A stretch of DNA of 64,000 nt from Cecembia calidifontis (GCF_004216715.1 NZ_SGXG01000001.1:4654501-4718500); one strand, 5' to 3'. Positions 53,340 through 63,245 are shown, counted from the first letter of the stretch. The notes: generated by a model not told the origin, from the sequence alone. Translations and numbers: made by a program.

Positions 53340-54431
53340 ATGGAAAAGCCCACAGTTATTTTGCCCGCTTATTTGAAGGCACTGTCTGTTTTACTTTTGA
53401 TCATAGTCATCATCTTTATCCTGATCTTAGGAAAAAGTCTATTGATTCCGCTTTTTTTGGCTGGATTCATTTCGGCTCTATTGATACCATTAAGCAATTG
53501 GCTTGAATCCAAAAAATTTTCCAGGATCTCAAGTTCGCTTTTGGCATTACTTTCAAGTTTATTGGGCATATTGGGCTTATTGACATTCATAGCCTTCCAG
53601 GTGGCAAGCTTCAGCAGAGATTTGGACAATGTAGGGGAAAAATTAAACAAATACCTGGCTGATGCTGAACACTTCCTTTCTGAAAAACTTCAAATAGAGA
53701 CGGGTATAGGAAAAGGTATCAACCAGGATTATCTGATCAGCCTTCTACAGGACAATAGCAAAAGCGTGGCAGATTTCATTTTTGGCACCTTGGGATCATT
53801 GACATCCTTTGTCCTTCTGATCGTTTTTATCTTTTTCTTTTTGCTCTATCGGGATCATTTAACAGTTTTTATTTCCCATGTTTTTAAACATCATGAGCCT
53901 GAAAATGTCAAAAGGGAAATAAAAAACCTCAGGAAAGTGATCCAAAAATACATCATCGGAGTAATGAAGGTAATGGCTATCCTGGCGGTGATGAATACAG
54001 CGGTTTTGTTTGGGTTAGGGATAAAACATGCTGTTTTCTTTGGTGTATTTGCCGGAATATTGAACATTATCCCTTTTCTTGGGCCTTTTCTGGGAGCCAT
54101 CTTGCCCACTATTTTTGCCTTCTTGACCAAGGACAGTTTATGGTATCCTTTGGGCGTGGTGATCTCATTCCAGTTGATCCAATTGATTGAAAGCAACTTT
54201 TTGACCCCAAAAATCGTGGGAAGCAATGTTAACCTTAATGCCTTTGTTACCTTTGTGGGCCTAATGGTGGGTGCGGCTATTTGGGGAATAGCAGGGATGA
54301 TCATCATCATACCGGCTTTAGCAGTTTTGAGACAAATTTTTGAACTCAGTGATGCAACCAAGCCTTATGCCATCTTGTTAGGTGAAGAAGAGTTACAAAG
54401 TGAAAAGAAAGAAAAAACAGATGAGACGTAG
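53340..54431 (+). CDS. AI-2E family transporter (UPF0118 permease)
   Basis: A 363-residue inner-membrane protein with about eight helices. Family features are FLAGFISALLIPLSNWLE near helix 2, the FVLLIVFIFFFLLYRD segment, GILNIIPFLGPFLGAILPTIFAFL and the C-terminal FLTPKIVGSNVNLNAFVTFVGLMVGAAIWGIAGMII. The substrate in this group is unproven despite the name. It ends in TAG and overlaps the TPR lipoprotein start by 11 bp, so the two genes form an operon. Confidence 0.9.
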   Translation: MEKPTVILPAYLKALSVLLLIIVIIFILILGKSLLIPLFLAGFISALLIPLSNWLESKKFSRISSSLLALLSSLLGILGLLTFIAFQVASFSRDLDNVGEKLNKYLADAEHFLSEKLQIETGIGKGINQDYLISLLQDNSKSVADFIFGTLGSLTSFVLLIVFIFFFLLYRDHLTVFISHVFKHHEPENVKREIKNLRKVIQKYIIGVMKVMAILAVMNTAVLFGLGIKHAVFFGVFAGILNIIPFLGPFLGAILPTIFAFLTKDSLWYPLGVVISFQLIQLIESNFLTPKIVGSNVNLNAFVTFVGLMVGAAIWGIAGMIIIIPALAVLRQIFELSDATKPYAILLGEEELQSEKKEKTDET

Positions 54432-55350
54432 TTTGCTTTTGATTGTTGTGGCGGCCCTTATACTGAGTGCCTGTGATTCACAGGAAGATAAAAAAGGTAG
54501 GTTCCTTCTGAAAGGGAATGAAAAATTGAAAGAAAATGACACCAAATCAGCCATAGATTTTTATTCTGAAGCACTGAAAATAGATCCCCAATTTGTAGAT
54601 GCCTTGTATAACAGAGGGCTGGTATTCGAAAGACTAAACCGATTAGATGAAGCCATTTCGGATTTCGGTGCAGTTCTTTCTATTGAGTCTGCACATAGGG
54701 AGGCTTTATTCCAAAGAGGATTGGCTCTGATGGATAACGGAGAGTATTATAAAGCTTTGGCTGATGCAGAAAAATCTGTAGCACTATATCCTGACAACTG
54801 GCAAAGCCATTTTCTCCATGGCCTTGTGCTTGAAAAATTAAAAAACTGGGAAGCTGCTTTGGAAGCTTTTGACCAAGGCCTTCAATTGGAAACCCAAAAT
54901 TCCGACCTTTTGGTCAATAAAGCGATATTATTATTCTACAAAAAATCTTATGCTGAGGCTGAAGCCCTCTTGGAAAAGGCTGAAAAGGTCAATCCTACCG
55001 AGTCCAATATTTTCAATCTCAGGTCCATGATTGCATTTGAACAAAAAGAAACGGAAAAAGCATTGGATTGGGTAGAAAAGGCCATTGCTTTGAATCCCAG
55101 AGATCCTTATCCCTACAACAACAGAGGGCTCTACAAACTGTTTCTCAACGACCTGGAGGCAGGTCTTGAAGATATCAATTTTAGTCTGAAACAAGATCCC
55201 AAAAACTTATACGCTCTTAGAAACAAGGGTATTTATTATACAAAAAAAGGCCAAAAAGAATTGGCCTTAAGGTATTTGGAAGATGTCCATGCAAAAGATC
55301 CGGAAATGGAACTGGTTCAGGAATATCTTTCTTTGGCTCAGACGCTCTGA
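54421..55350 (+). CDS. Tetratricopeptide-repeat lipoprotein
   Basis: 309 residues starting at the ATG at 54421 that overlaps the upstream stop (MRRSLLLIVVAALILSAC). The lipobox LSAC (Cys at about 18) predicts a lipoprotein. About eight TPR units follow (for example FVDALYNRGLVFERLNRLDEAISDFGAVL, REALFQRGLALMDNGEYYKAL, PYPYNNRGLYKLFLNDLEAG). Probably periplasmic scaffolding. Its last 13 bp overlap the 3' end of the histidine kinase gene on the other strand. Confidence 0.88.
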   Translation: MRRSLLLIVVAALILSACDSQEDKKGRFLLKGNEKLKENDTKSAIDFYSEALKIDPQFVDALYNRGLVFERLNRLDEAISDFGAVLSIESAHREALFQRGLALMDNGEYYKALADAEKSVALYPDNWQSHFLHGLVLEKLKNWEAALEAFDQGLQLETQNSDLLVNKAILLFYKKSYAEAEALLEKAEKVNPTESNIFNLRSMIAFEQKETEKALDWVEKAIALNPRDPYPYNNRGLYKLFLNDLEAGLEDINFSLKQDPKNLYALRNKGIYYTKKGQKELALRYLEDVHAKDPEMELVQEYLSLAQTL

Positions 55351-58300
55351 CTGGAGATCTTGAGCACCTCTTTGATTTTTCTCAAAAGTTCGGAAGCGTC
55401 TATCGGTTTGGCCACATAGCCATCAAAACCTGTTTTGTCAATCCTGTCCATTACCTCAATCTTATCTGCTGCCGACAATGCCAAGACAGGAACATTCGAA
55501 ATTTCCTTTATTTTTTCAGTGGCATCAAATCCGTTCATTACCGGCATTTGTATATCCATCAGCACGCAGTCATAATCACCGTCCTGAACTGCCTCAACAG
55601 CAAGTTTTCCGTTATTTACCCTGTGGAATTGTATACCCCATTTTTTAATGATTTTACCCAATACAAGGGCATTGACATCATTGTCTTCCGCCATCAACAG
55701 CTTAACATCGGATAGACTCTTAGGCCTGTTTACTGACTGTACAGGCACTTTTGACTCCACCTCCTTCCCTTTTTCATTGTCTACAGCTGTCGTTTCTTTC
55801 TTGGACTCAGGGATCTCTGGTTTTTGAGTTTCTGGCAAGATAGGCTTTACCTCAACCACTGGTTTATGGTCTACAGCCGGTTTTAGTGAAGATTGACCAA
55901 AAACTTTTTCAAACTCAATTTCGAAGAAGAAAGTAGATCCAACTCCTAATTCAGATTGAAGGTCAATCTGACTGTTCATAAGCCCTAGAAGCTTTTTAGT
56001 GATGGAAAGGCCTAGACCTGTTCCTCCATATTTTTTGCTAAATGAGTGCTGGATCTGGTCAAATTCATTGAAGATTCGCTGTTTGTGCTCATCAGCTATG
56101 CCAATTCCATTATCTTTTACTTCAAAATATACCTTTACTTTGGAATCATTTTTCTCCTTCAATTCAACCGTAACATCTACATTACCATTATCCGTGAATT
56201 TAAGCGCATTGGTAATCAGGTTGTTCAACACCTGGGCCAAACGGGTTTTATCCCCTTTCACCTCGAAATCAAGGTCGCTCTTCAGGTGAAGGGTCAATTT
56301 ATTACCACTGTCCTTCGCATGGTACTCCAATCCACTGATCACATTTTTTATGACCTCCTCCAGATTCATTGGACTCATCTCCAGTGTCAACTTACCTGCA
56401 TCAATTTTCTGAAAATCAAGGAGATCATTGATCATGGCTATGAGATTATCCACTGCAAAATTGATGGTTTTGAATGCAGAGGCCTGTACAGGAGTATGCT
56501 CATCCTGGAGCAGAGAATACACAGAACCTGAAATCGCATTGAGAGGAGTTCTAAGTTCATGGCTGATGATAGAAAGAAATTCAGATTTTACCTGGCTGGT
56601 TTTCAAAGCTTCTTCCTTCGCATCCCTCAATTTCTCCTCAAATCTTTTCTGGTCAGTAATATCTGTCAGATATCCATACCAAACCACGTCCCCATTTTCC
56701 TGTAGCTCTGGCTTCGCAGCACCCATTACCCATTTATAATTCTTGCTTCCAGGTTCAACAATCCTGAATTTACAGGACCATGCTGTAAGTTTTCGGGCTG
56801 AAGAAACAGTAGATGTCAGGACATTGGCAATATCTTCCGGATGTACCTTGGCAATAGCCTTTCCCACGTCTTTAAATTCTGAGAGTTCCTTTTCATCCAG
56901 GTCCAGAAGATTCTTAATACCAGGACTGAGGTAATTGAACTTCATTTCTCCCTCTTTGTCTACGACAAACTGGTACAGCGCCCCGGGAATGTGCTCTGTA
57001 AGATGAGAAAGAAAATCCGGTGCACCATGGCTGCTGGCGACAGCCTGTCTTTCAGTTATTTCCCTAAAATTGGAAATGATATAATTCGTTTCTTTGACCT
57101 GAACAAGCTTTGAAGAAATTTCAAAGGGAATATCTTCGCCCTTGCTATTTTTTATCCTGCTCAAGTATTGCTTTTCCCCATTGGTAGTAAGGTATCCCAA
57201 GTGATTCTCCCAAATTTCCTTTTCTGAAAACTGAGGGTCAAGTTGGCCAATTGTTTGAGGAAAGTGTTGCGCATTCGATCCTGCAAGCCTTCTTTGGGCT
57301 TCTTGATTAAAAAACTGTATCTTACCTGAAAGATCAAGGATAATTGCAGGGTCAGGGGAAAGATCAAATAGCTCTTTGTAAATATCCAACCGGCCGATAT
57401 ATTCCTGATCTTTTGAAATATCCTGAATTGTCCCAAAAATTCTGGCTGTTTTATTGGTCAGCACATGGGCCCTCCCGGAAAGCTTAACCCATTTTAGTCC
57501 ATCCTCTCCCGCCTTTATTTGCAATATTAGGTCAATTTCCTTACTGGAGGAAATAAGAGAAGAAAGGGAACTTTTGACCAAAGACCTATCGGCAGGCTGG
57601 AAAAGTTCAATGGTATCCTCCAGACTGAGAGAAGTATTTTTGTTGAGGGCAAAGATATTGTAAAGCTCATCGGAAAAATAAACCGAATTGGACTGGGTGT
57701 TAATTTCCCAAAAACCAATCTTACTCAATTTCTCCCCAAGTTTATGGAGTTCGGAAAGACTTTGGGATTGAAGAAGCTGGGTCTTAAAATCGTTGATGTC
57801 CCTTGCAACAGCGTAAAACTTACCTACTATGAAATGAACGTTGAACTCAAACCAACGGTAATCTCCATATTTTGTCTGAAGTCTTGCTTCAAAATGCGTA
57901 TTCTTCCTCTCCTGTCTGACATCAAAAAGCAAAGATTTCACCTCTTCCAAATCATCGGGATGGAAAAACCCACATAATTCAATATTGATGATCTCATCGG
58001 GATTATATCCCAAAATAGGCTTCACAGAATTGCTTACCCAAGTAAGGAAAGATTCTTGGCCAATACCTATCAGGTCAATCGCATTTCTGAAAAAATATTG
58101 TGAATCATTTTTATTGGGCAAGCCCTGTCCTCTTAATTCTTTTCCTTTATAAAAAAGAAAATAGTTGGACGCATTTTCCTGAGGAAGTTCAAGAAAAAAG
58201 GTGTACTCCACTCCCATGAAGGTCAAGATCAACTCTTCATTAAAAATATATGAATTGATATCCAGTCCTAAACCGACAAGACTCCTTTCGTCAAGGAATT

Positions 58301-58433
58301 GACCAATCTGGTTTTCGAAAGCCTGGTTACTGTAAAAAATATTATAGGGATACGAATCATCAGCCAAAAAAACCATTTCGCTGGATTCGAAAATTATTTT
58401 CTTAAAAGTGTTATTTATACCTCTTTCTTTCAT
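55338..58433 (-). CDS. Hybrid sensor histidine kinase with four PAS domains, soluble
   Basis: A 1031-residue cytoplasmic signalling protein; no membrane helix or signal peptide is seen. Four PAS domains are visible by eye (about 125-235, 245-345, 350-465, 475-605), the second with a PAS_3-type SVYFSDELYNIF motif. The HisKA box FLSIISHELRTPLNAI has the phospho-His near residue 626. HATPase motifs are NLITNALKFTDNG, DNGIGIADEHKQRIFNEFDQ and GGTGLGLSITKKL. A Lys/Pro/Glu-rich linker (about 855-900) leads to a C-terminal receiver domain (phospho-Asp in VLMDIQMPVMNG, near 957). The output partner (HPt or response regulator) is not in the window. A -7 box ends eight bases upstream of the ATG, implying a leaderless mRNA. 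Confidence 0.92.
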   Translation of the reverse strand: MKERGINNTFKKIIFESSEMVFLADDSYPYNIFYSNQAFENQIGQFLDERSLVGLGLDINSYIFNEELILTFMGVEYTFFLELPQENASNYFLFYKGKELRGQGLPNKNDSQYFFRNAIDLIGIGQESFLTWVSNSVKPILGYNPDEIINIELCGFFHPDDLEEVKSLLFDVRQERKNTHFEARLQTKYGDYRWFEFNVHFIVGKFYAVARDINDFKTQLLQSQSLSELHKLGEKLSKIGFWEINTQSNSVYFSDELYNIFALNKNTSLSLEDTIELFQPADRSLVKSSLSSLISSSKEIDLILQIKAGEDGLKWVKLSGRAHVLTNKTARIFGTIQDISKDQEYIGRLDIYKELFDLSPDPAIILDLSGKIQFFNQEAQRRLAGSNAQHFPQTIGQLDPQFSEKEIWENHLGYLTTNGEKQYLSRIKNSKGEDIPFEISSKLVQVKETNYIISNFREITERQAVASSHGAPDFLSHLTEHIPGALYQFVVDKEGEMKFNYLSPGIKNLLDLDEKELSEFKDVGKAIAKVHPEDIANVLTSTVSSARKLTAWSCKFRIVEPGSKNYKWVMGAAKPELQENGDVVWYGYLTDITDQKRFEEKLRDAKEEALKTSQVKSEFLSIISHELRTPLNAISGSVYSLLQDEHTPVQASAFKTINFAVDNLIAMINDLLDFQKIDAGKLTLEMSPMNLEEVIKNVISGLEYHAKDSGNKLTLHLKSDLDFEVKGDKTRLAQVLNNLITNALKFTDNGNVDVTVELKEKNDSKVKVYFEVKDNGIGIADEHKQRIFNEFDQIQHSFSKKYGGTGLGLSITKKLLGLMNSQIDLQSELGVGSTFFFEIEFEKVFGQSSLKPAVDHKPVVEVKPILPETQKPEIPESKKETTAVDNEKGKEVESKVPVQSVNRPKSLSDVKLLMAEDNDVNALVLGKIIKKWGIQFHRVNNGKLAVEAVQDGDYDCVLMDIQMPVMNGFDATEKIKEISNVPVLALSAADKIEVMDRIDKTGFDGYVAKPIDASELLRKIKEVLKISSQSV

Positions 58434-58440
58434 CGAAAGT

Positions 58441-58448
58441 CAAATATA
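58441..58448 (-). promoter_or_regulatory. -7 promoter box (TATATTTG) very close to the kinase start
   Basis: Exact TAnnTTTG match on the minus strand, with its downstream edge seven bases before the ATG at 58433. Transcription should start at or next to the A of the ATG. Confidence 0.4.
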
Positions 58449-58578
58449 ACGCTGTCTATAAAGTTAAATAATCGGGTGATAATTGCGGTACTGAACAATT
58501 GCCGATGTAAACATACATTAAATTGTTTTTTGTAACAAATATTTTGCTTTTAAAATGTAAAAATTTGTTTTTAAGCCC

Positions 58579-59796
58579 TTAAATCCCAAATTCTACCTGA
58601 AACATTCCTGTCCAGGAGTTTCCTACATTTTCAAAGCTTGAAAGTCCTTCTAACCATTTATACCCAATATTTGCCTGTAATTTTATCCTATGCCCATTGA
58701 CATACTTAGTAAATCCCAGCAATGCCTCATCAACCCTTTCCTGAAATTGGCGGATACTCGTATCCGGTGTAGCTTTTGAGAAACGAAAGGCAATTTCTTT
58801 GTCCCTATCCAGCATCCTACTGATTTGGGTATTAATACCAACTCCTTCCTGTACGAACCTGATATCCCCTTGTTCGTTAACGGTAATAGGGTCCGGGCTG
58901 GTCCTTTTAAAGTATTCTGCCAAAATTGCCCAACCTGCATACTTGAACATCCCATCTATAATCAAAGTATTCATATCCCGAGGGGCAAACAATTCTGACC
59001 CTAACTGTCCTCCTGTTCGGGTAGCTTTATAATTTGCAGAATAAGTCATGGCAATAGATAGCTTGGGCTTGATTTCAAACTCCAGGTCTCCCTCCGAATA
59101 GTCCCCATTATTTAAGAATTTACCAAAAGGTAAAAATTCCACCCTACCGGTGTACGCCAGTCCATTGTTTATGGCAGGGGCATTCCTCCCATCGCCTGTT
59201 GTCAAAGCGCCCTTCAATTGAAGCAAGGAACTGCTTTTAGAAGGGATAGTCTGATATAAAAACAGACCAAAGTCCCTATCAATGGTATACAGCGCATTGG
59301 CAGTAGAGCGGTCTGAAAACTGCAAGTTTCCTGAACTGATCACACGCTGCCTATTTCCGGGGAGCTTTGCCTGCCCAAAACCTATGTAAAAATTTTCATT
59401 CACCACATAATAAAGTACCGCATCCCTTACAGGTTGGGCAATCAAGGCATTTTCAAGATCCAGATCTGCCCTTGAAAAAGCCAATTGAATGTAATATTGT
59501 AGCCTAGGATTGCCTACAAATCCATCAAAACGGAGACGAAGCCTCCTGACCCTCATTTCAAATTGATTTACCTGAAAATCGTCACCCTCCAGGGTATTGA
59601 AGCCTGCCCTATTTTGCATCCTAAACCTAAAATTCATGAGGAACAAGGAATCCTTAGAAAAGGAAATTCCATCTTCCACTTTCAACAAGGCCCTTTCGTC
59701 AGATTCTACCACCTGCGCCAGCGTTCCATGAAAAATTGGAAATCCAAGAATCAGGATCAAAATGATTTTATACCCTTTACCAGCCAAACGGCCCAT
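58579..59796 (-). CDS. Phosphate-selective porin O/P-like outer-membrane protein
   Basis: A 405-residue beta-barrel with signal peptide (IILILILGFPIFHGTLAQ). Family traits are MNFRFRMQNRAGF, EMRVRRLRLRFDGFVGNPRLQYYIQLAFS and IGFGQAKLPGNRQRVISSGNLQFSDRSTAN, which are characteristic of Porin_O_P (PF07396). It ends MFQVEFGI. It probably forms a channel for small anions. It is monocistronic, with a promoter box at 59872-59879. Confidence 0.85.
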   Translation of the reverse strand: MGRLAGKGYKIILILILGFPIFHGTLAQVVESDERALLKVEDGISFSKDSLFLMNFRFRMQNRAGFNTLEGDDFQVNQFEMRVRRLRLRFDGFVGNPRLQYYIQLAFSRADLDLENALIAQPVRDAVLYYVVNENFYIGFGQAKLPGNRQRVISSGNLQFSDRSTANALYTIDRDFGLFLYQTIPSKSSSLLQLKGALTTGDGRNAPAINNGLAYTGRVEFLPFGKFLNNGDYSEGDLEFEIKPKLSIAMTYSANYKATRTGGQLGSELFAPRDMNTLIIDGMFKYAGWAILAEYFKRTSPDPITVNEQGDIRFVQEGVGINTQISRMLDRDKEIAFRFSKATPDTSIRQFQERVDEALLGFTKYVNGHRIKLQANIGYKWLEGLSSFENVGNSWTGMFQVEFGI

Positions 59797-59871
59797 ACTT
59801 TTTCATTAAAACTTTTACCAAAACGGATTAAATATAAAGCAAATTACCAAATAAAAAACAGCCTTGTTAAA

Positions 59872-59879
59872 CAAAGATA
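59872..59879 (-). promoter_or_regulatory. -7 promoter box (TATCTTTG) for the porin gene
   Basis: Exact TAnnTTTG match on the minus strand; the predicted leader is about 70 nt. Confidence 0.4.
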
Positions 59880-59952
59880 AATAGCGTTATTGTAATGCAT
59901 TTTTGGGGATTTAAAAAATAAACCCTGCTAAATTTATCTTTGAGATAAAGGT

Positions 59953-60720
59953 TTACAAATGTTTGAAAGCCTCTGTTTCCAGAATGGAGTTTGGTATATA
60001 CTGCTCTTGCTCTTTGGTATGAATGACCTCAAAATTCCTAATGTCTACATAATCGTGGTAATCTTCGGAAGTATTGATAATGATACCGCCTAAAAGGAAG
60101 ATTTTCTGGCAACGGAATTCTTTGATGCTCATTCTCACCAGGCGGTTGATCTGCTTATTGATCTTATAATAGGCTACTTCGGTAATTTCCTTTTTGGGAT
60201 TTTCGGCATGGATAATTCTGTCCTTGAATGGCATCAGCATCTGTTCCAACAGGACTTGTTGGTAATCATATTCTACCAAGTGGGGAACATAGGTCTCCTC
60301 GCCTTTCTCTTCCTGCTGAAACCTTTCCAAAGCCAACATCAGTGCACCGCAGCTGTTGGTAAGTTTCTTCTGCCCCAGCCTCCTCATCCTTCCCAATTCA
60401 CCCTCATCAGTAATTCCTATATGGGGCCCATAAAAAATGAAAGCATCTCCTCCATCTGGAATATGATGGGAAAAAGCCACCATGCCTGTCAGACCGGAAT
60501 AGGGAAGTCCTCCAAGCCCACCCATGGAAAATGGTCTGTTCAAGACCTTTCTAAAATCAGTGGAAACATTCACATCATCCGAACACAAAGACGTAGCAAA
60601 GAGCATCTTTTTAAGATTGGTCTTGTATTCTCTACCAAGAAGATTCAAATAATTAAAGGTGATCTCTTCTCCTGTTTTGACATTGGGATAATGCTGCTGA
60701 ATGATGGGCTCCATTACCAT
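59953..60720 (-). CDS. LCIB-type (theta-class) carbonic anhydrase domain protein
   Basis: 255 residues from ATG 60720 (MVMEPIIQQHYP); upstream in-frame ATG (60774) and TTG (60792) add a hydrophobic leader that looks unnatural. The protein matches the LCIB/LCIC carbonic-anhydrase domain: FATSLCSDDVN (Cys near 46 in this numbering), RPFSMGGLGGLPYSGLTGMVAFSHHIPDGG, FIFYGPHIGITDEGELGRM and the following NSCGALMLAL. The Cys of LCSDD, the His of GPHIG and the Cys of NSCGA are the likely zinc ligands. Such proteins interconvert CO2 and bicarbonate or are inactive homologues; activity cannot be predicted. It follows the aconitase terminator and so probably has its own promoter. Confidence 0.75.
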   Translation of the reverse strand: MVMEPIIQQHYPNVKTGEEITFNYLNLLGREYKTNLKKMLFATSLCSDDVNVSTDFRKVLNRPFSMGGLGGLPYSGLTGMVAFSHHIPDGGDAFIFYGPHIGITDEGELGRMRRLGQKKLTNSCGALMLALERFQQEEKGEETYVPHLVEYDYQQVLLEQMLMPFKDRIIHAENPKKEITEVAYYKINKQINRLVRMSIKEFRCQKIFLLGGIIINTSEDYHDYVDIRNFEVIHTKEQEQYIPNSILETEAFKHL

Positions 60721-60790
60721 AGTACTTGGATTTTTGATCAAAATAGAGAAAAGATGCAAAAACAGGTTATCCATTTGTATAAATAAAAGC

Positions 60791-60832
60791 AAAAAACAAA
60801 AAAAGAGCCGGGGGATGACTCCCCCCGGCTCT
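60791..60832 (-). terminator. Rho-independent terminator after the aconitase gene
   Basis: On the minus strand AGAGCCGGGG / CCCCGGCTCT forms a GC-rich stem followed by seven T and further T-rich sequence. It lies 25-65 bp after the aconitase stop. Confidence 0.9.
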
Positions 60833-60856
60833 ATCTGGTTATTATTTACCTACTGA

Positions 60857-63118
60857 TTAAATCCCGGCTTTGATAAGGTTCAATGCAGAGCCTGCCTTGA
60901 ACCATTCAATCTGACCTTCATTGTAAGTATGGTTTACTTTGATTTCATCTTTTGAGCCATCTGCATGGTTCAATACCACAGTCAGGGGCTTGCCTGGAGC
61001 AAACTCAGTCAATCCTATGATATCGATGGAATCATCCTCTTGGATCAGGTCATAATCCGCTGGATTAGCAAAGGTCAATGCCAGCATACCTTGCTTCTTT
61101 AGGTTGGTTTCGTGAATCCTTGCAAATGATTTTACAAGGATTGCCCTAACACCTAAGAACCTTGGTTCCATAGCGGCATGTTCTCTTGAGGAACCTTCTC
61201 CATAGTTCTCATCTCCTACGACAATTGAACCAATTCCCTGTTGCTTGTAGTGACGCTGTACAGCAGGAACTTCTCCGTATTCCCCAGTCAATTGGTTTTT
61301 GACCTTGTTGGTTTCATTATTGAAGGCATTTACAGCCCCAATCAGCATGTTGTTAGAGATATTGTCCAGGTGACCTCTGAATCTCAGCCAAGGACCTGCC
61401 ATTGAAATATGGTCTGTAGTACATTTTCCTTTTGCCTTGATCAATAGTTTCAAACCTTTGAGGTCTGTTCCCTCCCATGGTTTAAAAGGTTCCAAAAGCT
61501 GCAATCTTTCAGACTTCGGATCAACGATTACCTCCACTTTTGAACCATCAACCGCTGGAGCCTGGTACCCTGCATCTTCTACGGCAAATCCTTTGGTTGG
61601 CAATTCCAAACCTTTCGGTTCTTCCAGTTTTACTTGTTGCCCATCCTCATTGGTCAATGTATCTGTCATGGGATTGAAGGTAAGGTCACCTGCAATTGCC
61701 ATGGCCGTTACAATTTCAGGGGAAGCGACAAAAGCATGGGTATTTGGATTACCGTCAGCTCTTTTCGCAAAATTCCTGTTGAATGAGGTAATGATGGAGT
61801 TCTTTTCCTGTTTTTCAGCACCATGACGGGCCCACTGTCCGATACAAGGACCACAGGCATTGGCCAAAACCACGCCGCCCATCTTACCGAATACATCCAG
61901 GAAACCATCTCTTTCTACCGTATACCTCACCTGTTCAGAACCTGGAGTAATGGTAAATTCAGATTTAGCAACCAGTTTCTTATCTACCGCTTGCTTGGCC
62001 AGTGAAGCAGCTCTGGAAATATCCTCATAGGAAGAGTTGGTACAAGAACCTATTAGACCTACCTCCAATTTTGCGGGCCATCCGTTTTCCTTCACAGCAG
62101 CAGCAAACTTGGAAAGAGGCCATGCCAAATCAGGTGTGAATGGACCATTGATATGTGGCTCCAACTCGGAAAGATTAATTTCAATAACCTGATCAAAATA
62201 TTTTTCAGGATTATCATATACTTCCGCATCACCGGTAAGGTGTTCTCTGATGGCATTTGCCATATCAGCAACATCGCTTCTGTCGGTTCCTCTTAGATAA
62301 GCTTCTGATTTCTCATCGTAACCGAAAATAGAAGTGGTAGCACCAATTTCGGCTCCCATGTTACAGATGGTTCCTTTACCGGTTGCAGACAAGGACTTCG
62401 CCCCTTCTCCAAAATATTCCACAATATAACCTGTTCCACCTTTCACAGTAAGGATACCGGCAACTTTAAGAATCACATCTTTGGCAGAGGTCCAACCGGA
62501 AAGCTTTCCGGTCAACTTAACACCGATCAGCTTGGGAAACTTCAATTCCCAAGGCAAGCCTGCCATTACATCACAGGCATCAGCTCCACCAACTCCGATA
62601 GCAATCATACCAAGACCACCGGCATTTGGTGTATGCGAGTCGGTTCCGATCATCATTCCTCCAGGGAAAGCGTAATTTTCCAGAACCACCTGATGGATGA
62701 TCCCGGCACCTGGCTTCCAGAAACCAATTCCATACTTGTTGGATACGGAAGAAAGGAATTCGTAAACTTCTCTGTTTTTGTCTTTTGCCTTGTTAAGGTC
62801 TGCTGCCGCTCCAACTTCTGCCTGAATCAAGTGATCGCAGTGCACGGTGGAAGGAACGGCTACTTTATCTCTACCGGCCTGCATGAACTGTAGCAATGCC
62901 ATTTGTGCGGTTGCATCCTGCATGGCTACCCTGTCCGGATTGAAGTCCACGTAATCTGCACCTCTTTTAAAAACCTGCGTAGCTTCTCCCTGGGTCAGGT
63001 GTGCGTACAAAATCTTTTCAGTCAAAGTAAGTGGTTTACCTACCGCTTTTCTGGCAGCCGCTATCCTGGAAGGATATTTTTCATAGACTGCCTTTATCAT
63101 TTCTATATCGAATGCCAT
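60857..63118 (-). CDS. Aconitate hydratase (mitochondrial-type)
   Basis: A TCA-cycle enzyme converting citrate to isocitrate with a [4Fe-4S] cluster. The 753-residue protein has cluster-ligand motifs GSCTNSSYED and ANACGPCIGQW, DSHTPNAGGLGMIAIGVGGAD, the swivel domain with GDENYGEGSSREHAAMEPRFLG, and KSFARIHETNLKKQGML. The length and N-terminus (MAFDIEMIKAVYEKYPSRI) match the mitochondrial-type aconitase common in Bacteroidota rather than AcnA or AcnB. It has its own promoter and terminator. Confidence 0.95.
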   Translation of the reverse strand: MAFDIEMIKAVYEKYPSRIAAARKAVGKPLTLTEKILYAHLTQGEATQVFKRGADYVDFNPDRVAMQDATAQMALLQFMQAGRDKVAVPSTVHCDHLIQAEVGAAADLNKAKDKNREVYEFLSSVSNKYGIGFWKPGAGIIHQVVLENYAFPGGMMIGTDSHTPNAGGLGMIAIGVGGADACDVMAGLPWELKFPKLIGVKLTGKLSGWTSAKDVILKVAGILTVKGGTGYIVEYFGEGAKSLSATGKGTICNMGAEIGATTSIFGYDEKSEAYLRGTDRSDVADMANAIREHLTGDAEVYDNPEKYFDQVIEINLSELEPHINGPFTPDLAWPLSKFAAAVKENGWPAKLEVGLIGSCTNSSYEDISRAASLAKQAVDKKLVAKSEFTITPGSEQVRYTVERDGFLDVFGKMGGVVLANACGPCIGQWARHGAEKQEKNSIITSFNRNFAKRADGNPNTHAFVASPEIVTAMAIAGDLTFNPMTDTLTNEDGQQVKLEEPKGLELPTKGFAVEDAGYQAPAVDGSKVEVIVDPKSERLQLLEPFKPWEGTDLKGLKLLIKAKGKCTTDHISMAGPWLRFRGHLDNISNNMLIGAVNAFNNETNKVKNQLTGEYGEVPAVQRHYKQQGIGSIVVGDENYGEGSSREHAAMEPRFLGVRAILVKSFARIHETNLKKQGMLALTFANPADYDLIQEDDSIDIIGLTEFAPGKPLTVVLNHADGSKDEIKVNHTYNEGQIEWFKAGSALNLIKAGI

Positions 63119-63167
63119 TACTAATAATTAAAATTATAAATATGGATTAGGTTATTTAAATCGTCCG

Positions 63168-63175
63168 CAAAGATA
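63168..63175 (-). promoter_or_regulatory. -7 promoter box (TATCTTTG) for aconitase
   Basis: Exact TAnnTTTG match on the minus strand, 50 bp upstream of the ATG. Confidence 0.45.
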
Positions 63176-63245
63176 AAAATTAGCGGCAAAAATGGAAGCG
63201 AAATCCCATCATAAGCAGTTATTTATACCGAATTTAAAAAAACCC

